A stretch of DNA of 64,000 nucleotides from positions 1-64,000 of the forward strand of contig NZ_RCVJ01000192.1 in NCBI RefSeq assembly GCF_003667505.1. The letters are read 5' to 3'. A model generated the notes under the pieces. It did not search any database. It had not been told where the DNA came from and saw only the letters and a program-made list of their open reading frames with translations. Position numbers and translations under genes: made by a program. Of the stretch, positions 25,652 to 33,191 are shown piece after piece; the first letter of the stretch is position 1, and each line of letters opens with the position of its first letter. Origin of the DNA: Micromonospora sp. BL4. GTDB lineage: Bacteria; Actinomycetota; Actinomycetes; Mycobacteriales; Micromonosporaceae.

Positions 25652-28231
25652 TCAGGCGCCGCGCAGGGTGGCGCCGAGGCGCTCGACGGCCACGGCCACC
25701 GCCGCGTCCCGGGCGGCCACCGCCTCCTCGACGGTGAGCGTCCGGTCCGGCGCCCGGAAGGTGAGCTTGTACGCCAGCGACCGACGACCCGCGCCGAGCT
25801 GCTCACCGGAGTACACGTCGAACAGTCGCACGTCCTCCAGCAGCTCGCCGGCGCCCGCCTCCAGCGCCCGGCGCACCTGCTCCGCCGGCACCGACTCGTC
25901 CACCACCAGCGCCACGTCGATCAGCGCCGGCGGGAAGCCGGACACCGTCGGGGCGGGCGTCACCGGCGCGGACGGCAGCGCGTCCAGGGACAGCTCCATC
26001 GCGCAGGTCCGGCGGGGCAGCTCCAACGCCGCCACCACCGCCGGGTGCAGCTCGCCGGCGTGCCCGACGACCGTGCCGTCGACCCGCAGCTCGGCGCAGC
26101 GGCCGGGGTGCCACGGGGCGTACTCGGCGGCACGCACCTCGACCCCCTCATCGGGAACACCGGCGGCGGCCAGCACGTCACGCGCCGCCTCGATGGCGTC
26201 CGCCCAGCCGGCCGCCCGGCCCGGAGCCCACCAGCCGGCCGGGTCGAGGTCACCGGTCAGCACCACCGCGACGTGCACGGGCTGCGCCGGCACCACCGCG
26301 TCGGCGGCCGCGAACTCCTCGTCGGTGGGACGCCGGTCCACGCCCATCGCCGGCGGGCTGCCGGCCCCGACGCGCGGGTGGAACACCGCCCCGATCTCGT
26401 ACAGCGCGAGGTCACGGTGCCCCCGGCCGAGGTTGCGCTTGAGAATGCCGAGCAGCGGGCCGAGCAGCGTGGTGCGCAGCAGCGGCTCCTCCTCGGACAG
26501 CGGGTTGGCCAGCCGCACCGCCGGCCGGCGCGGATCGTCGGCCGACAGGCCCAGCAGGTCGGCCAGTTCCGGCGACACGAACGGGTGCGCGAGCACCTCC
26601 ACGTACCCCCGCTCGGCCAGCGACCAGGCGACCGCCCGGCGGCGACGCTGCCGCGGGGTCAACCCGCGACCGGGCGACGCGGTCGGCAGCACCGACGGCA
26701 CCCGGTCGTACCCGTCGAGGCGGACCACCTCCTCGACGAGGTCGGCCGGGTCGGTCAGGTCGGGCCGCCAGCTGGGTGGCGTGACGCTGAGCGCCACCCC
26801 GGCGCCGCTGGCGACGCCGACCGCGCCCGGGTCCTCGGCCAACCGGTCCGCGCCCTGCGCGACCGTGCAGCCGACCCGCTCCAGCAGGGCGACCACCCGC
26901 GCCGGCGGATACTCGACCCCGACCCGCCGGGTGGGCAGGTCCGCCGGCAGGGTGATCGGGGTACGCGGACGGACGTGATCGATGTCCAGGATCTCCGCAC
27001 CCGGGGTGCCGCCACCGTGCTCGGTGAGCAGCCGCACGGCCCGCTCCAGCGCGACCAGCGGCAGGGCCGGGTCGACGCCCCGCTCCCAGCGCTTCGCGGC
27101 CTCGCTGAACAGCTTGTGCCGGCGGGCGGTGCGCCCGACCATCGCCGGGTCCCAGTGCGCCGCCTCGAACAGCACGTTGGTGGTGCCGGCGACGACCTCG
27201 CTGGTCTCGCCGCCCATCACCGCGGCGAGCGAGATCGGGACGCCGGCGCCCTCGCCCGCGAGGGCGTTGTCCAGCCCAGCGTCGCAGATCACCATGTCGT
27301 CGCCGGCGAGCACCCGCTGCACCCCGTCCAGGGTGGTCAGCTTCTCCCCCGGCTCGGCGCGGCGGACCACCAGCGGCCCGGCGATCCGGTCGGCGTCGAA
27401 GGCGTGCATCGGCTGACCCAGCTCCAGCATCACGTAGTTGGTGATGTCGACCGGCAGCGAGATGCTGCGGATGCCCGCGGTGACGAGCCGCTGCTGCATC
27501 CACGACGGCGTGGGCGCGGTCGGGTCGACGCCGCGGACCATGCGGGCGGCGAAGCGGTCGCAGCCGATTGGGTCGCGCACCTCCACCGGGTACGCGGGCG
27601 CCTCGGTGCCGGTCGGCGCGGGCACCAGGGCCGGGTCGCGCAGCGGCACGTCGAAGGCGTGCGACAGCTCCCGGGCCAGGCCGCGCAGGCTCAACCCGTA
27701 CCCCCGGTCGGGGGTGATCTCCAGCTCGAACACCACGTCGTCGAGGCCGACCACCGGCCGCGCGTCGTCGCCCGGCTTGGCCGCCACGTCCGGCGGCAGC
27801 ACGATGATGCCGGAGTGGTCCTCGCCCAGGCCCAGCTCCTTCGCCGAGCAGATCATCCCGGCGGAGTTGTGCCCGTAGGTCTTGCGGGCGCCGATGGCGA
27901 AGCCGCCGGGCAGCACACCGCCGGGCAGGATCACCACCACCCGGTCGCCGGGCGCGAAGTTGCGGGCCCCGCAGACGATCTCCTGCGGCTCACCGGTGCC
28001 GTTGGCGTCACCCACGTCGACCCGGCAGAACCGGATCGGCTTCTTGAAGCCGGTGAGCTCCTCGATCTCGCGCACCTCGCCGACGACCAGCTGGCCGGTG
28101 ACGGACGCCCGCAGGTCCACCACGGACTCGACCTCGATGCCGAGGTCGATCAGGGCCTGCTCCAGGTCACCGGTGGGCAGGTCGGCGGGGAGGTCGACGT
28201 ACTCCCGCAGCCAACTGACAGAAACTCGCAT
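25652..28231 (-). CDS. pheT: Phenylalanyl-tRNA synthetase beta subunit
   Basis: A 859-residue beta chain, which forms the alpha2-beta2 enzyme with PheS. Domains in order: an EMAP-II-like tRNA-binding domain (about 40-155), B3/B4 editing domain, B5 domain (starting near LPADLPTRRVGVEYPP), the synthetase-like core, and the C-terminal FDX-ACB anticodon-binding domain (VSGFPPALIDVALVVDE onward). Length fits actinobacterial PheT. It follows pheS by 40 bp. Confidence 0.98.
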   Translation of the reverse strand: MRVSVSWLREYVDLPADLPTGDLEQALIDLGIEVESVVDLRASVTGQLVVGEVREIEELTGFKKPIRFCRVDVGDANGTGEPQEIVCGARNFAPGDRVVVILPGGVLPGGFAIGARKTYGHNSAGMICSAKELGLGEDHSGIIVLPPDVAAKPGDDARPVVGLDDVVFELEITPDRGYGLSLRGLARELSHAFDVPLRDPALVPAPTGTEAPAYPVEVRDPIGCDRFAARMVRGVDPTAPTPSWMQQRLVTAGIRSISLPVDITNYVMLELGQPMHAFDADRIAGPLVVRRAEPGEKLTTLDGVQRVLAGDDMVICDAGLDNALAGEGAGVPISLAAVMGGETSEVVAGTTNVLFEAAHWDPAMVGRTARRHKLFSEAAKRWERGVDPALPLVALERAVRLLTEHGGGTPGAEILDIDHVRPRTPITLPADLPTRRVGVEYPPARVVALLERVGCTVAQGADRLAEDPGAVGVASGAGVALSVTPPSWRPDLTDPADLVEEVVRLDGYDRVPSVLPTASPGRGLTPRQRRRRAVAWSLAERGYVEVLAHPFVSPELADLLGLSADDPRRPAVRLANPLSEEEPLLRTTLLGPLLGILKRNLGRGHRDLALYEIGAVFHPRVGAGSPPAMGVDRRPTDEEFAAADAVVPAQPVHVAVVLTGDLDPAGWWAPGRAAGWADAIEAARDVLAAAGVPDEGVEVRAAEYAPWHPGRCAELRVDGTVVGHAGELHPAVVAALELPRRTCAMELSLDALPSAPVTPAPTVSGFPPALIDVALVVDESVPAEQVRRALEAGAGELLEDVRLFDVYSGEQLGAGRRSLAYKLTFRAPDRTLTVEEAVAARDAAVAVAVERLGATLRGA

Positions 28232-28271
28232 GACTTCAGACCACCGTTCCCGTGTCTCGTACCCGCATCGC

Positions 28272-29339
28272 CTACGCCCCGGTCCCGAGCGCGCGGCTGA
28301 ACCGCACGTCGCCCTCGAAGAGATGGCGGATGTCGCTGACCCCGTGCCGGACCATCAGGGTCCGGTCGATGCCCATGCCGAAGGCGAATCCGGAGTAGAC
28401 CTCCGGGTCCACGCCGCAGGCGCGCAACACCCGCGGGTTGACCATCCCGCAGCCGCCCCACTCGACCCACTGGGGGCCGTCGCGGTGCTCCGGGAACCAG
28501 ACGTCGAACTCCGCCGACGGCTCGGTGAACGGGAAGTAGTGCGGCCGCCACCGGGTCTTCGCCTCCGGGCCGAAGATCGCCCGGGCGAAGTGGTCGAGCG
28601 TGCCGCGCAGGTGCGCCATCGTGATGCCCTTGTCGACGACAAGGCCCTCGGCCTGGTGGAAGACCGGGCTGTGGGTGGCGTCCACCTCGTCGGTGCGGTA
28701 GACGCGGCCCGGCACGATCACGTAGATCGGCGGCGTGCGGCTGAGCATCGTACGGGTCTGCACGGTCGAGGTGTGCGTGCGCAGCACCAGGCCGGAGCCC
28801 TCCGGTGCGATGTGGAAGGTGTCCATCAGCCCGCGCGCCGGGTGGTCGGCGGGGATGTTCAACGCGTCGAAGTTGACCCACTCCAGGTCGACCTCGGGGC
28901 CCTCGGCCACCTCGTAGCCCATCCCGACGAACAGGTCGCTGATCGACTCCATCAGGGTGCTCAGCGGGTGCCGGGCGCCGCGCGGACGCCGGTCGTAGGG
29001 CAGGGTGACGTCCACCCGCTCCTCCACCAGCACCCGCTCGGCCTGCTCGCGCTCCACGACCTCGGCGCGGTCGGCGTACGCGGTCTCGATCGCCCGGCGG
29101 GCCTCGTTGACCCGCTTGCCGGCGTCCGACTTCGCGGCCGGCGGCAGCGCGCCGATCTCGCGGCGGGCCAGCGAGACCGGTGACCGGTCACCGAGGTGCG
29201 CGGGACGCAGCGCGGTCAGCGCGTCCGGGTCGGTGGCCGCCGTGAACGCCTTCGTGGCGTCGGCGACGGCCGCGGCCAGTGCGGCCGGGTCGAGCAGGGC
29301 GACCTGCTTCGGGTCGTACGGATCGTTGCGGTAGCTCAT
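28272..29339 (-). CDS. pheS: Phenylalanyl-tRNA synthetase alpha subunit
   Basis: Catalytic alpha chain, 355 residues. Class II motif 2 lies at PGRVYRTDEVDATHSPVFHQ and motif 3 at GFAFGMGIDRTLMVRHG; the Phe-pocket segment FPFTEPSAEFDVWF is intact. The N-terminal coiled-coil arm spans about 1-90. ATG 29339 has a poorly placed ribosome site (GGGAG 12 nt away). A 220-bp leader with alternative hairpins separates it from the methyltransferase gene upstream. Confidence 0.97.
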   Translation of the reverse strand: MSYRNDPYDPKQVALLDPAALAAAVADATKAFTAATDPDALTALRPAHLGDRSPVSLARREIGALPPAAKSDAGKRVNEARRAIETAYADRAEVVEREQAERVLVEERVDVTLPYDRRPRGARHPLSTLMESISDLFVGMGYEVAEGPEVDLEWVNFDALNIPADHPARGLMDTFHIAPEGSGLVLRTHTSTVQTRTMLSRTPPIYVIVPGRVYRTDEVDATHSPVFHQAEGLVVDKGITMAHLRGTLDHFARAIFGPEAKTRWRPHYFPFTEPSAEFDVWFPEHRDGPQWVEWGGCGMVNPRVLRACGVDPEVYSGFAFGMGIDRTLMVRHGVSDIRHLFEGDVRFSRALGTGA

Positions 29340-29402
29340 GGCGTACGGGCACTCCCTCACGGCGGCGCCAGCCCTCACCGGGGCGGCTAAGCGAGTCTAC
29401 GG

Positions 29403-29513
29403 ACGCGCGGCTGCGCCGCAGCCCGCCGGTAGGAGTGTCGTGCAGGGAGCAGGTCAGGCCCGCCGCCCGCCGACACCGGCGGGCTGGCTAAACGAACGCC
29501 GTTGCGCGTTCAT
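29403..29513 (-). promoter_or_regulatory. pheS leader with short ORF and alternative hairpins
   Basis: On the minus strand a 19-codon reading frame (ATG at 29513) begins MNAQRRSFSQPAG and has GGAGAG about 9 nt upstream. Within and after it are AGCCCGCCGG, CGGCGGGC and CCGGCGGGCT followed by GCGGCGCAGCC. The first can pair with the second (8-bp stem, 29465-29484) or with the third, and the third can pair with the fourth. This resembles a transcription attenuator. Only one Phe codon is present, which weakens the case. Confidence 0.35.
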
Positions 29514-29558
29514 CGACGGACGCTCTCCCCTGCGGTATGCGCGCCGGGCGTGGACACC

Positions 29559-30356
29559 TCAGCGCTGTGCTCTCGCTGAAGCGTACAGGCAGACCGCTGC
29601 CGCCGCAGCCAGGTTCAGGCTCTCCGCGCGCCCGTGCAGCGGCACCCGGACCCGGGCGTCGGCCGCGGCGGCCAACTCCTCCGGCAGCCCGTGCGCCTCG
29701 GAGCCGAACAGCCAGGCGGTCGGCCCGGCGAGCCGCCCGTCGTCGGCCAGGTCGTCCAGGTCGCTGTCGCCGTAGCCGGTGGTGGCCAGCACGGTCAGGC
29801 CGCTGGCGCGCAGTCCGTCGACCACCTGGACCGGGTCGGTGGCGCGGACCACGTCCACGTGGAAGAGGCTGCCGGCGGAGGCCCGGACGCACTTGCCGTT
29901 GTACGGGTCGACGGCGTCGCCGGCGAAGACCACCGCGCCCGCCCCGGCCGCGTCGGCGGTGCGCAGCACGGTGCCGGCGTTACCCGGGTCCCGGATCTCG
30001 GCGAGCACCGCCACCAGGCGGGGCGTACCGGCGAGGGCCCGCTCCAGCGGCACGTCCAGGTGCCGGCAGACGGCGACCAGCCCCTGCGGGGCGACGGTCT
30101 CGGCCAGCGCGGCGAGCCCCTCGTCGGTCACCTCGGAGACCGGCACGTCGGCGCGGGCCGCCGCGGCCGCCAGCTCCGCGTACCGGTCGAGGGCGGTGGG
30201 CGTACCGAACAGCTCGGTGACCACCTCGGGCCGCGCGAGGGCCTCGCGGACCGCCTGCGGTCCCTCGGCCAGGAACCGGCCGGCGGCCTCGCGGTCCCGG
30301 CGGCGCTGCAACCGGCGGGCGGCGACCACCCTGGGTGTACGGGGGGTGAAGGCCAT
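29559..30356 (-). CDS. TrmH/SpoU-family 2'-O-ribose RNA methyltransferase
   Basis: SPOUT methyltransferase of 265 residues with an N-terminal substrate-binding domain (AAGRFLAEGPQAVREAL) and the knotted catalytic domain from about residue 115. The three SpoU motifs are present: AEIRDPGNAGTVLRTADAAG, LFGSEAHGLPEE and LNLAAAAAVCLYA. It methylates rRNA or tRNA ribose; the target cannot be told. Its place between rplT and pheS is usual in actinobacteria (often labelled tsnR). ATG 30356 gives the typical start. Confidence 0.93.
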   Translation of the reverse strand: MAFTPRTPRVVAARRLQRRRDREAAGRFLAEGPQAVREALARPEVVTELFGTPTALDRYAELAAAAARADVPVSEVTDEGLAALAETVAPQGLVAVCRHLDVPLERALAGTPRLVAVLAEIRDPGNAGTVLRTADAAGAGAVVFAGDAVDPYNGKCVRASAGSLFHVDVVRATDPVQVVDGLRASGLTVLATTGYGDSDLDDLADDGRLAGPTAWLFGSEAHGLPEELAAAADARVRVPLHGRAESLNLAAAAAVCLYASARAQR

Positions 30357-30439
30357 GGTGTGCGGTCCTCCGGCACGATTGAGGCGCCCCCCGGACGGCG
30401 GTGCCGACACGGGAGACGCCTCGCTCTTGTGCGCGGGGA

Positions 30440-30832
30440 TCAGGCGGCCTGGGCCGCCGCGCCGCCGGTGCCCTCAGCCGCGACCGCGGCCCGGGCCAGC
30501 TCGACGATCGCCGCGAAGGCGGCGGCGTCGTTGACAGCCAGGTCGGCCAGGATCTTGCGGTCGACCTCGATGCCGGCCAGACGCAGGCCCTGGATCAGGC
30601 GGTTGTAGGTCATCCCGTTGGCCCGGGCGCCCGCGTTGATCCGCTGGATCCACAGCTGCCGGAAGTCGCCCTTGCGGTCACGACGGTCCCGGTAGGCGTA
30701 CTGCATCGAGTGCAGCACCTGCTCCTTGGCCTTGCGGTACAGCCGGGAGCGCTGACCGCGGTAACCGCTCGCGGTCTCCAGCAGGGTACGACGCTTCTTC
30801 TGGGCGTTCACAGCCCGCTTGACGCGTGCCAT
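30440..30832 (-). CDS. rplT: 50S ribosomal protein L20
   Basis: 130 residues, strongly basic at the N-terminus (ARVKRAVNAQKKRRTLLETA) and with FRQLWIQRINAGARANGMTYN, the L20 signature. It binds 23S rRNA early in large-subunit assembly. The last 10 residues are an Ala/Gly tail. It lies in infC-rpmI-rplT order. Confidence 0.98.
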   Translation of the reverse strand: MARVKRAVNAQKKRRTLLETASGYRGQRSRLYRKAKEQVLHSMQYAYRDRRDRKGDFRQLWIQRINAGARANGMTYNRLIQGLRLAGIEVDRKILADLAVNDAAAFAAIVELARAAVAAEGTGGAAAQAA

Positions 30833-30864
30833 CTCAACTCCTTCTTACGTAAAGGTGGCGCGCG

Positions 30865-31059
30865 TCAGCGGCCGAGCAGCTTCTTGATGCGCTTGACGTC
30901 GGCCTTGGCCAGCACGACCGTGCCGGTCAGCCGGCGGGTCTGGGTGGAGGGCTTCTTCTCCAGGTTGTGGCGGAGGCCGGCCTGCTGAGCAACGATCTTG
31001 CCCTTGCCGGTCACCTTGACCCGCTTACCCATACCCGTGTGGCTCTTCATCTTCGGCAT
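30865..31059 (-). CDS. rpmI: 50S ribosomal protein L35
   Basis: 64 residues, starting MPKMKSHTGMGKRVKVTG and ending in the KRIKKLLGR type tail of L35. It lies 20 bp after infC and 32 bp before rplT, so the three are one transcript. Confidence 0.98.
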   Translation of the reverse strand: MPKMKSHTGMGKRVKVTGKGKIVAQQAGLRHNLEKKPSTQTRRLTGTVVLAKADVKRIKKLLGR

Positions 31060-31079
31060 GTGGAACGTCTTCTCCCCTG

Positions 31080-31748
31080 TTACTCGCCGCTGGTGTCGGC
31101 GGCGGTGCCGGTGTCACCGGCTGCTGCGGTCTCGCCGGCCGCCGCGGTCTCATCGGCTTCCGGAGCGGCGGACTCGTCCGCGCCCCGGTCCCGAGGTGCA
31201 CCGCGGGACGCCGTAGCGGCGACCGCGGAGGCCTTGACGGCCCGATGCGGAGCGAGAACCATGATCATGTTTCGGCCGTCCTGCTTCGGAGCGGCCTCGA
31301 CGTAGCCCAGGTCCGTGATCTCGGATTCGAGCCGACGCAGGAGCCGGTAACCCAGCTCCGGGCGGCTCTGCTCGCGACCGCGGAACATGATCGTCACCTT
31401 GACCTTGTCGCCCGCCTTGAGGAACCGCACCACGTGACCCTTCTTGGTCTCGTAGTCGTGCGGATCGATCTTCGGTCGGAGCTTCATTTCCTTGATGACG
31501 GTCTGCTGCTGATTACGCCGCGCTTCGCGCGCCTTGAGTGCGCTCTCGTACTTGAACTTGCCGAAGTCCATGAGCTTGCACACCGGCGGGCGCGCCATCG
31601 GCGCAACCTCGACCAGGTCCAGATCGACGTCCGCGGCCAGCTGAAGGGCGCGCTCCAGTGGGACGATGCCCACCTGCTCACCCTCGGGGCCGACCAGTCG
31701 GACCTCACGTGCCCGGATCTGCTCGTTCACGCGTGGTTCGACGCTGAT
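31080..31748 (-). CDS. infC: Translation initiation factor IF-3, predicted AUC start
   Basis: IF-3 binds the 30S subunit and proofreads the start codon. The N-domain (VNEQIRAREVRLVGPEGEQ), linker and C-domain (KKGHVVRFLKAGDKVKVTIMFRGREQ) are intact, with a 40-residue Ala/Glu-rich tail. The only standard start, GTG 31730, cuts off six codons that match the family (ISVEPR before VNEQIR, compare MSxEPRIN in relatives). ATC at 31748 restores them and lies 4 nt after CGAGGAGG (31753-31760). AUU or AUC starts are a known infC autoregulation device. If the standard start is used, the gene is 31080-31730. Confidence 0.9.
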   Translation of the reverse strand: MSVEPRVNEQIRAREVRLVGPEGEQVGIVPLERALQLAADVDLDLVEVAPMARPPVCKLMDFGKFKYESALKAREARRNQQQTVIKEMKLRPKIDPHDYETKKGHVVRFLKAGDKVKVTIMFRGREQSRPELGYRLLRRLESEITDLGYVEAAPKQDGRNMIMVLAPHRAVKASAVAATASRGAPRDRGADESAAPEADETAAAGETAAAGDTGTAADTSGE

Positions 31749-31824
31749 GGGGCCTCCTCGAGTCGTTTCTGCTCTCTCACCGACCCCCGCGGTTCCCGGG
31801 TGGGAACCGACCTGGAAAGCAGAA

Positions 31825-31846
31825 GGCCCCGGCGCATGCCAGGGCC
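31825..31846 (-). terminator. Intrinsic terminator/attenuator in the infC leader
   Basis: Minus strand: GGCCCTGGC-ATGC-GCCGGGGCC, a 9-bp stem with one G-U pair, followed by TTCTGCTTTCC. It lies 77 bp before the infC start and after a candidate promoter at 32011-32040, so it would attenuate infC-rpmI-rplT. It is followed by a second hairpin (31790-31809, CGGTTCCC/GGGAACCG with a 4-nt loop). Confidence 0.6.
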
Positions 31847-32010
31847 CGCTCGACCGGTCGGCACGATCACAGGATCGCGCATCCGGAACCGGGACGTGCC
31901 CGGAACCGGTGACCGGGACCCGGCCACCGTAGCGGCGACTCGGGTGGGAGCAGGCGCTCCGCTTTCATGGCTGTCTGCTCGCACGCGGAGACAGCCTGGT
32001 CGACTCGACA

Positions 32011-32040
32011 ACACTACACCCCAGCCCCGGCCGCTCCCAA
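32011..32040 (-). promoter_or_regulatory. Candidate infC promoter
   Basis: Minus-strand TTGGGA (32035-32040), an 18-bp spacer and TAGTGT (32011-32016). It would give a leader of about 255 nt ahead of infC, holding two hairpins. Moderate match to the housekeeping consensus. Confidence 0.4.
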
Positions 32041-32108
32041 ACCGGACACCGACGAGCGCGCGCCGCCCCCGGCCTGGTGCCCGGCGGACTCGGGGATGCG
32101 TGGGGCTC

Positions 32109-32198
32109 GACTCGGTCAGCGGCCGGGCGGACCGGTCAGGGCGACTCGGTCAGCGGCCGGACGGAGCGGTCAGGGCGACTCGGTCAGCGGCCGGACGC
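32109..32198. repeat. 34-bp direct tandem repeat, 2.6 copies
   Basis: The unit starts GACTCGGTCAGCGGCCGG and repeats at 32109, 32143 and 32177 with two or three substitutions per copy. The third copy runs into the last codons of the PH-domain gene, whose stop codon (complement of 32184-32186) lies inside the unit. The array thus looks like a duplicated gene end. Confidence 0.85.
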
Positions 32199-32657
32199 GC
32201 GCTCGGCGAGGCGGGACTGGTGCGCCTCGTGCAGCCGGCGCAGCGCGCGGACCCCCTCGACGGCCAACTCCTTGTCGGCGGCCTGCAGAGCGACCATCGG
32301 CAGCAGGTCGTCGTCGTGCAGCTCCAGGCTCGCCCACGGCGCGCCCCGGTCGAAGCGGACGCCCCGGACAACCTCCCAGGGCAGCGTGTACGAGCTGACG
32401 ATGTTGCGCACCCGGATTCCGTGCGCGTCGGCCTCCACGCGGGGGCGGGTGAACAGCAGGAAGCCCAAGGCCCCGAAGACACCCAGCCCGATCATGGCGA
32501 CCTGGTCGCCGCGCTGGAAACTGCCGTAACCGTCGCCGGTCGGGCCGCTCAGCGAGGTGGCCACCAGAGCGAACACCACCACCAGCGCGACCGCCGAGGA
32601 CCAGCAGACCACCCGGATGCGGCGGGGCTTCAGACGTAGCAGCTCCGTTTCACTCAC
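32184..32657 (-). CDS. PH-domain membrane protein
   Basis: A 157-residue protein with two N-terminal membrane helices (VVCWSSAVALVVVFALVATS and VAMIGLGVFGALGFLLF) followed by a bacterial PH-like domain (RVEADAHGIRVRNIVSSYTL, then WEVVRGVRFDRGAPWASLEL). Such genes follow hisG in Streptomyces and other actinobacteria. The function is not known. The GTG start at 32657 follows a weak ribosome site. A 534-bp repeat-rich stretch now separates it from hisG. Confidence 0.88.
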   Translation of the reverse strand: MSETELLRLKPRRIRVVCWSSAVALVVVFALVATSLSGPTGDGYGSFQRGDQVAMIGLGVFGALGFLLFTRPRVEADAHGIRVRNIVSSYTLPWEVVRGVRFDRGAPWASLELHDDDLLPMVALQAADKELAVEGVRALRRLHEAHQSRLAERASGR

Positions 32658-32762
32658 CCTGCCAGTCTGCCACCCACCCCTGCCCGGCGACCGCACCACC
32701 CGCCGAGCGCCCGTCAGCGCGGCAGAACCACCCGCCGAAGCCCCCGCCGCGCGGTTCCCCGC

Positions 32763-32839
32763 AAGATCGCGCTCGATCCCGGATCCAGTGGCCTCGGCCG
32801 CGATTGGAAGCCCCTACTTCCGTGTTCGAGCGTGATCTT
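32763..32839. repeat. REP-like element with 14-bp terminal inverted repeats
   Basis: AAGATCGCGCTCGA (32763-32776) and TCGAGCGTGATCTT (32826-32839) are complementary at 13 of 14 positions and enclose 49 bp with a second small stem (GGAAG/CTTCC). It has the form of a dispersed REP or MITE-like repeat. Copy number elsewhere is not visible here. Confidence 0.6.
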
Positions 32840-32909
32840 TCAGGTCAGCGGTGATCGTCGCGCGGTTCCAGACGTGTCGCGGGCGCCACGGGCCGGTAGA
32901 TCCACTCGA

Positions 32910-32962
32910 GATCAGCGATATGGGGGTGTCCCGCACGGACGGACACCCCCATATCGGCGATC
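32910..32962. repeat. Long perfect inverted repeat (hairpin) after hisG
   Basis: CGATATGGGGGTGTCC (32916-32931) and its exact complement (32941-32956) with a 9-nt loop; GATC at both outer ends extends the pairing after a 2-nt bulge. It could end hisG transcription or be part of a repeated element. No T-run follows. Confidence 0.75.
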
Positions 32963-32969
32963 CCGAGTC

Positions 32970-33184
32970 GATCAAGCCAGCCCGCCAACCCGGCAACCCC
33001 GACGCCGATCACGCCAGCCCGCCAACCCGACGACCCCGACGCCGATCACGCCGGCCCGCCAACCGGGCGACCCCGACGTCGATCACGCCAGTCCGCCAAC
33101 CCGACGACCCCGACGCCGATCACGCCGACCTCAACCCGGCGACCCGACGCCGATCAAGCGGGCTGGCCGACCCGGCCAGGGATC
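32970..33184. repeat. 37-bp tandem repeat, about 5.5 copies
   Basis: Units start at 32970, 33007, 33044, 33081, 33118 (34 bp) and 33152 (degenerate). The consensus starts GATCACGCCAGCCCGCCAAC and continues CCGACGACCCCGACGCC. The copies abut with no spacers, so this is a minisatellite and not a CRISPR. It ends 8 bp before the hisG stop codon. Confidence 0.9.
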
Positions 33185-33191
33185 TAGGCGG

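Noticed and set aside
28272..29560. T-box riboswitch before pheS
   Set aside because: No T-box sequence (AGGGTGGNACCGCG type) or specifier loop was found on the minus strand.
32970..33184. CRISPR array
   Set aside because: Units abut without spacers, have no dyad repeat-spacer pattern, and no cas genes are near. It is a tandem repeat.
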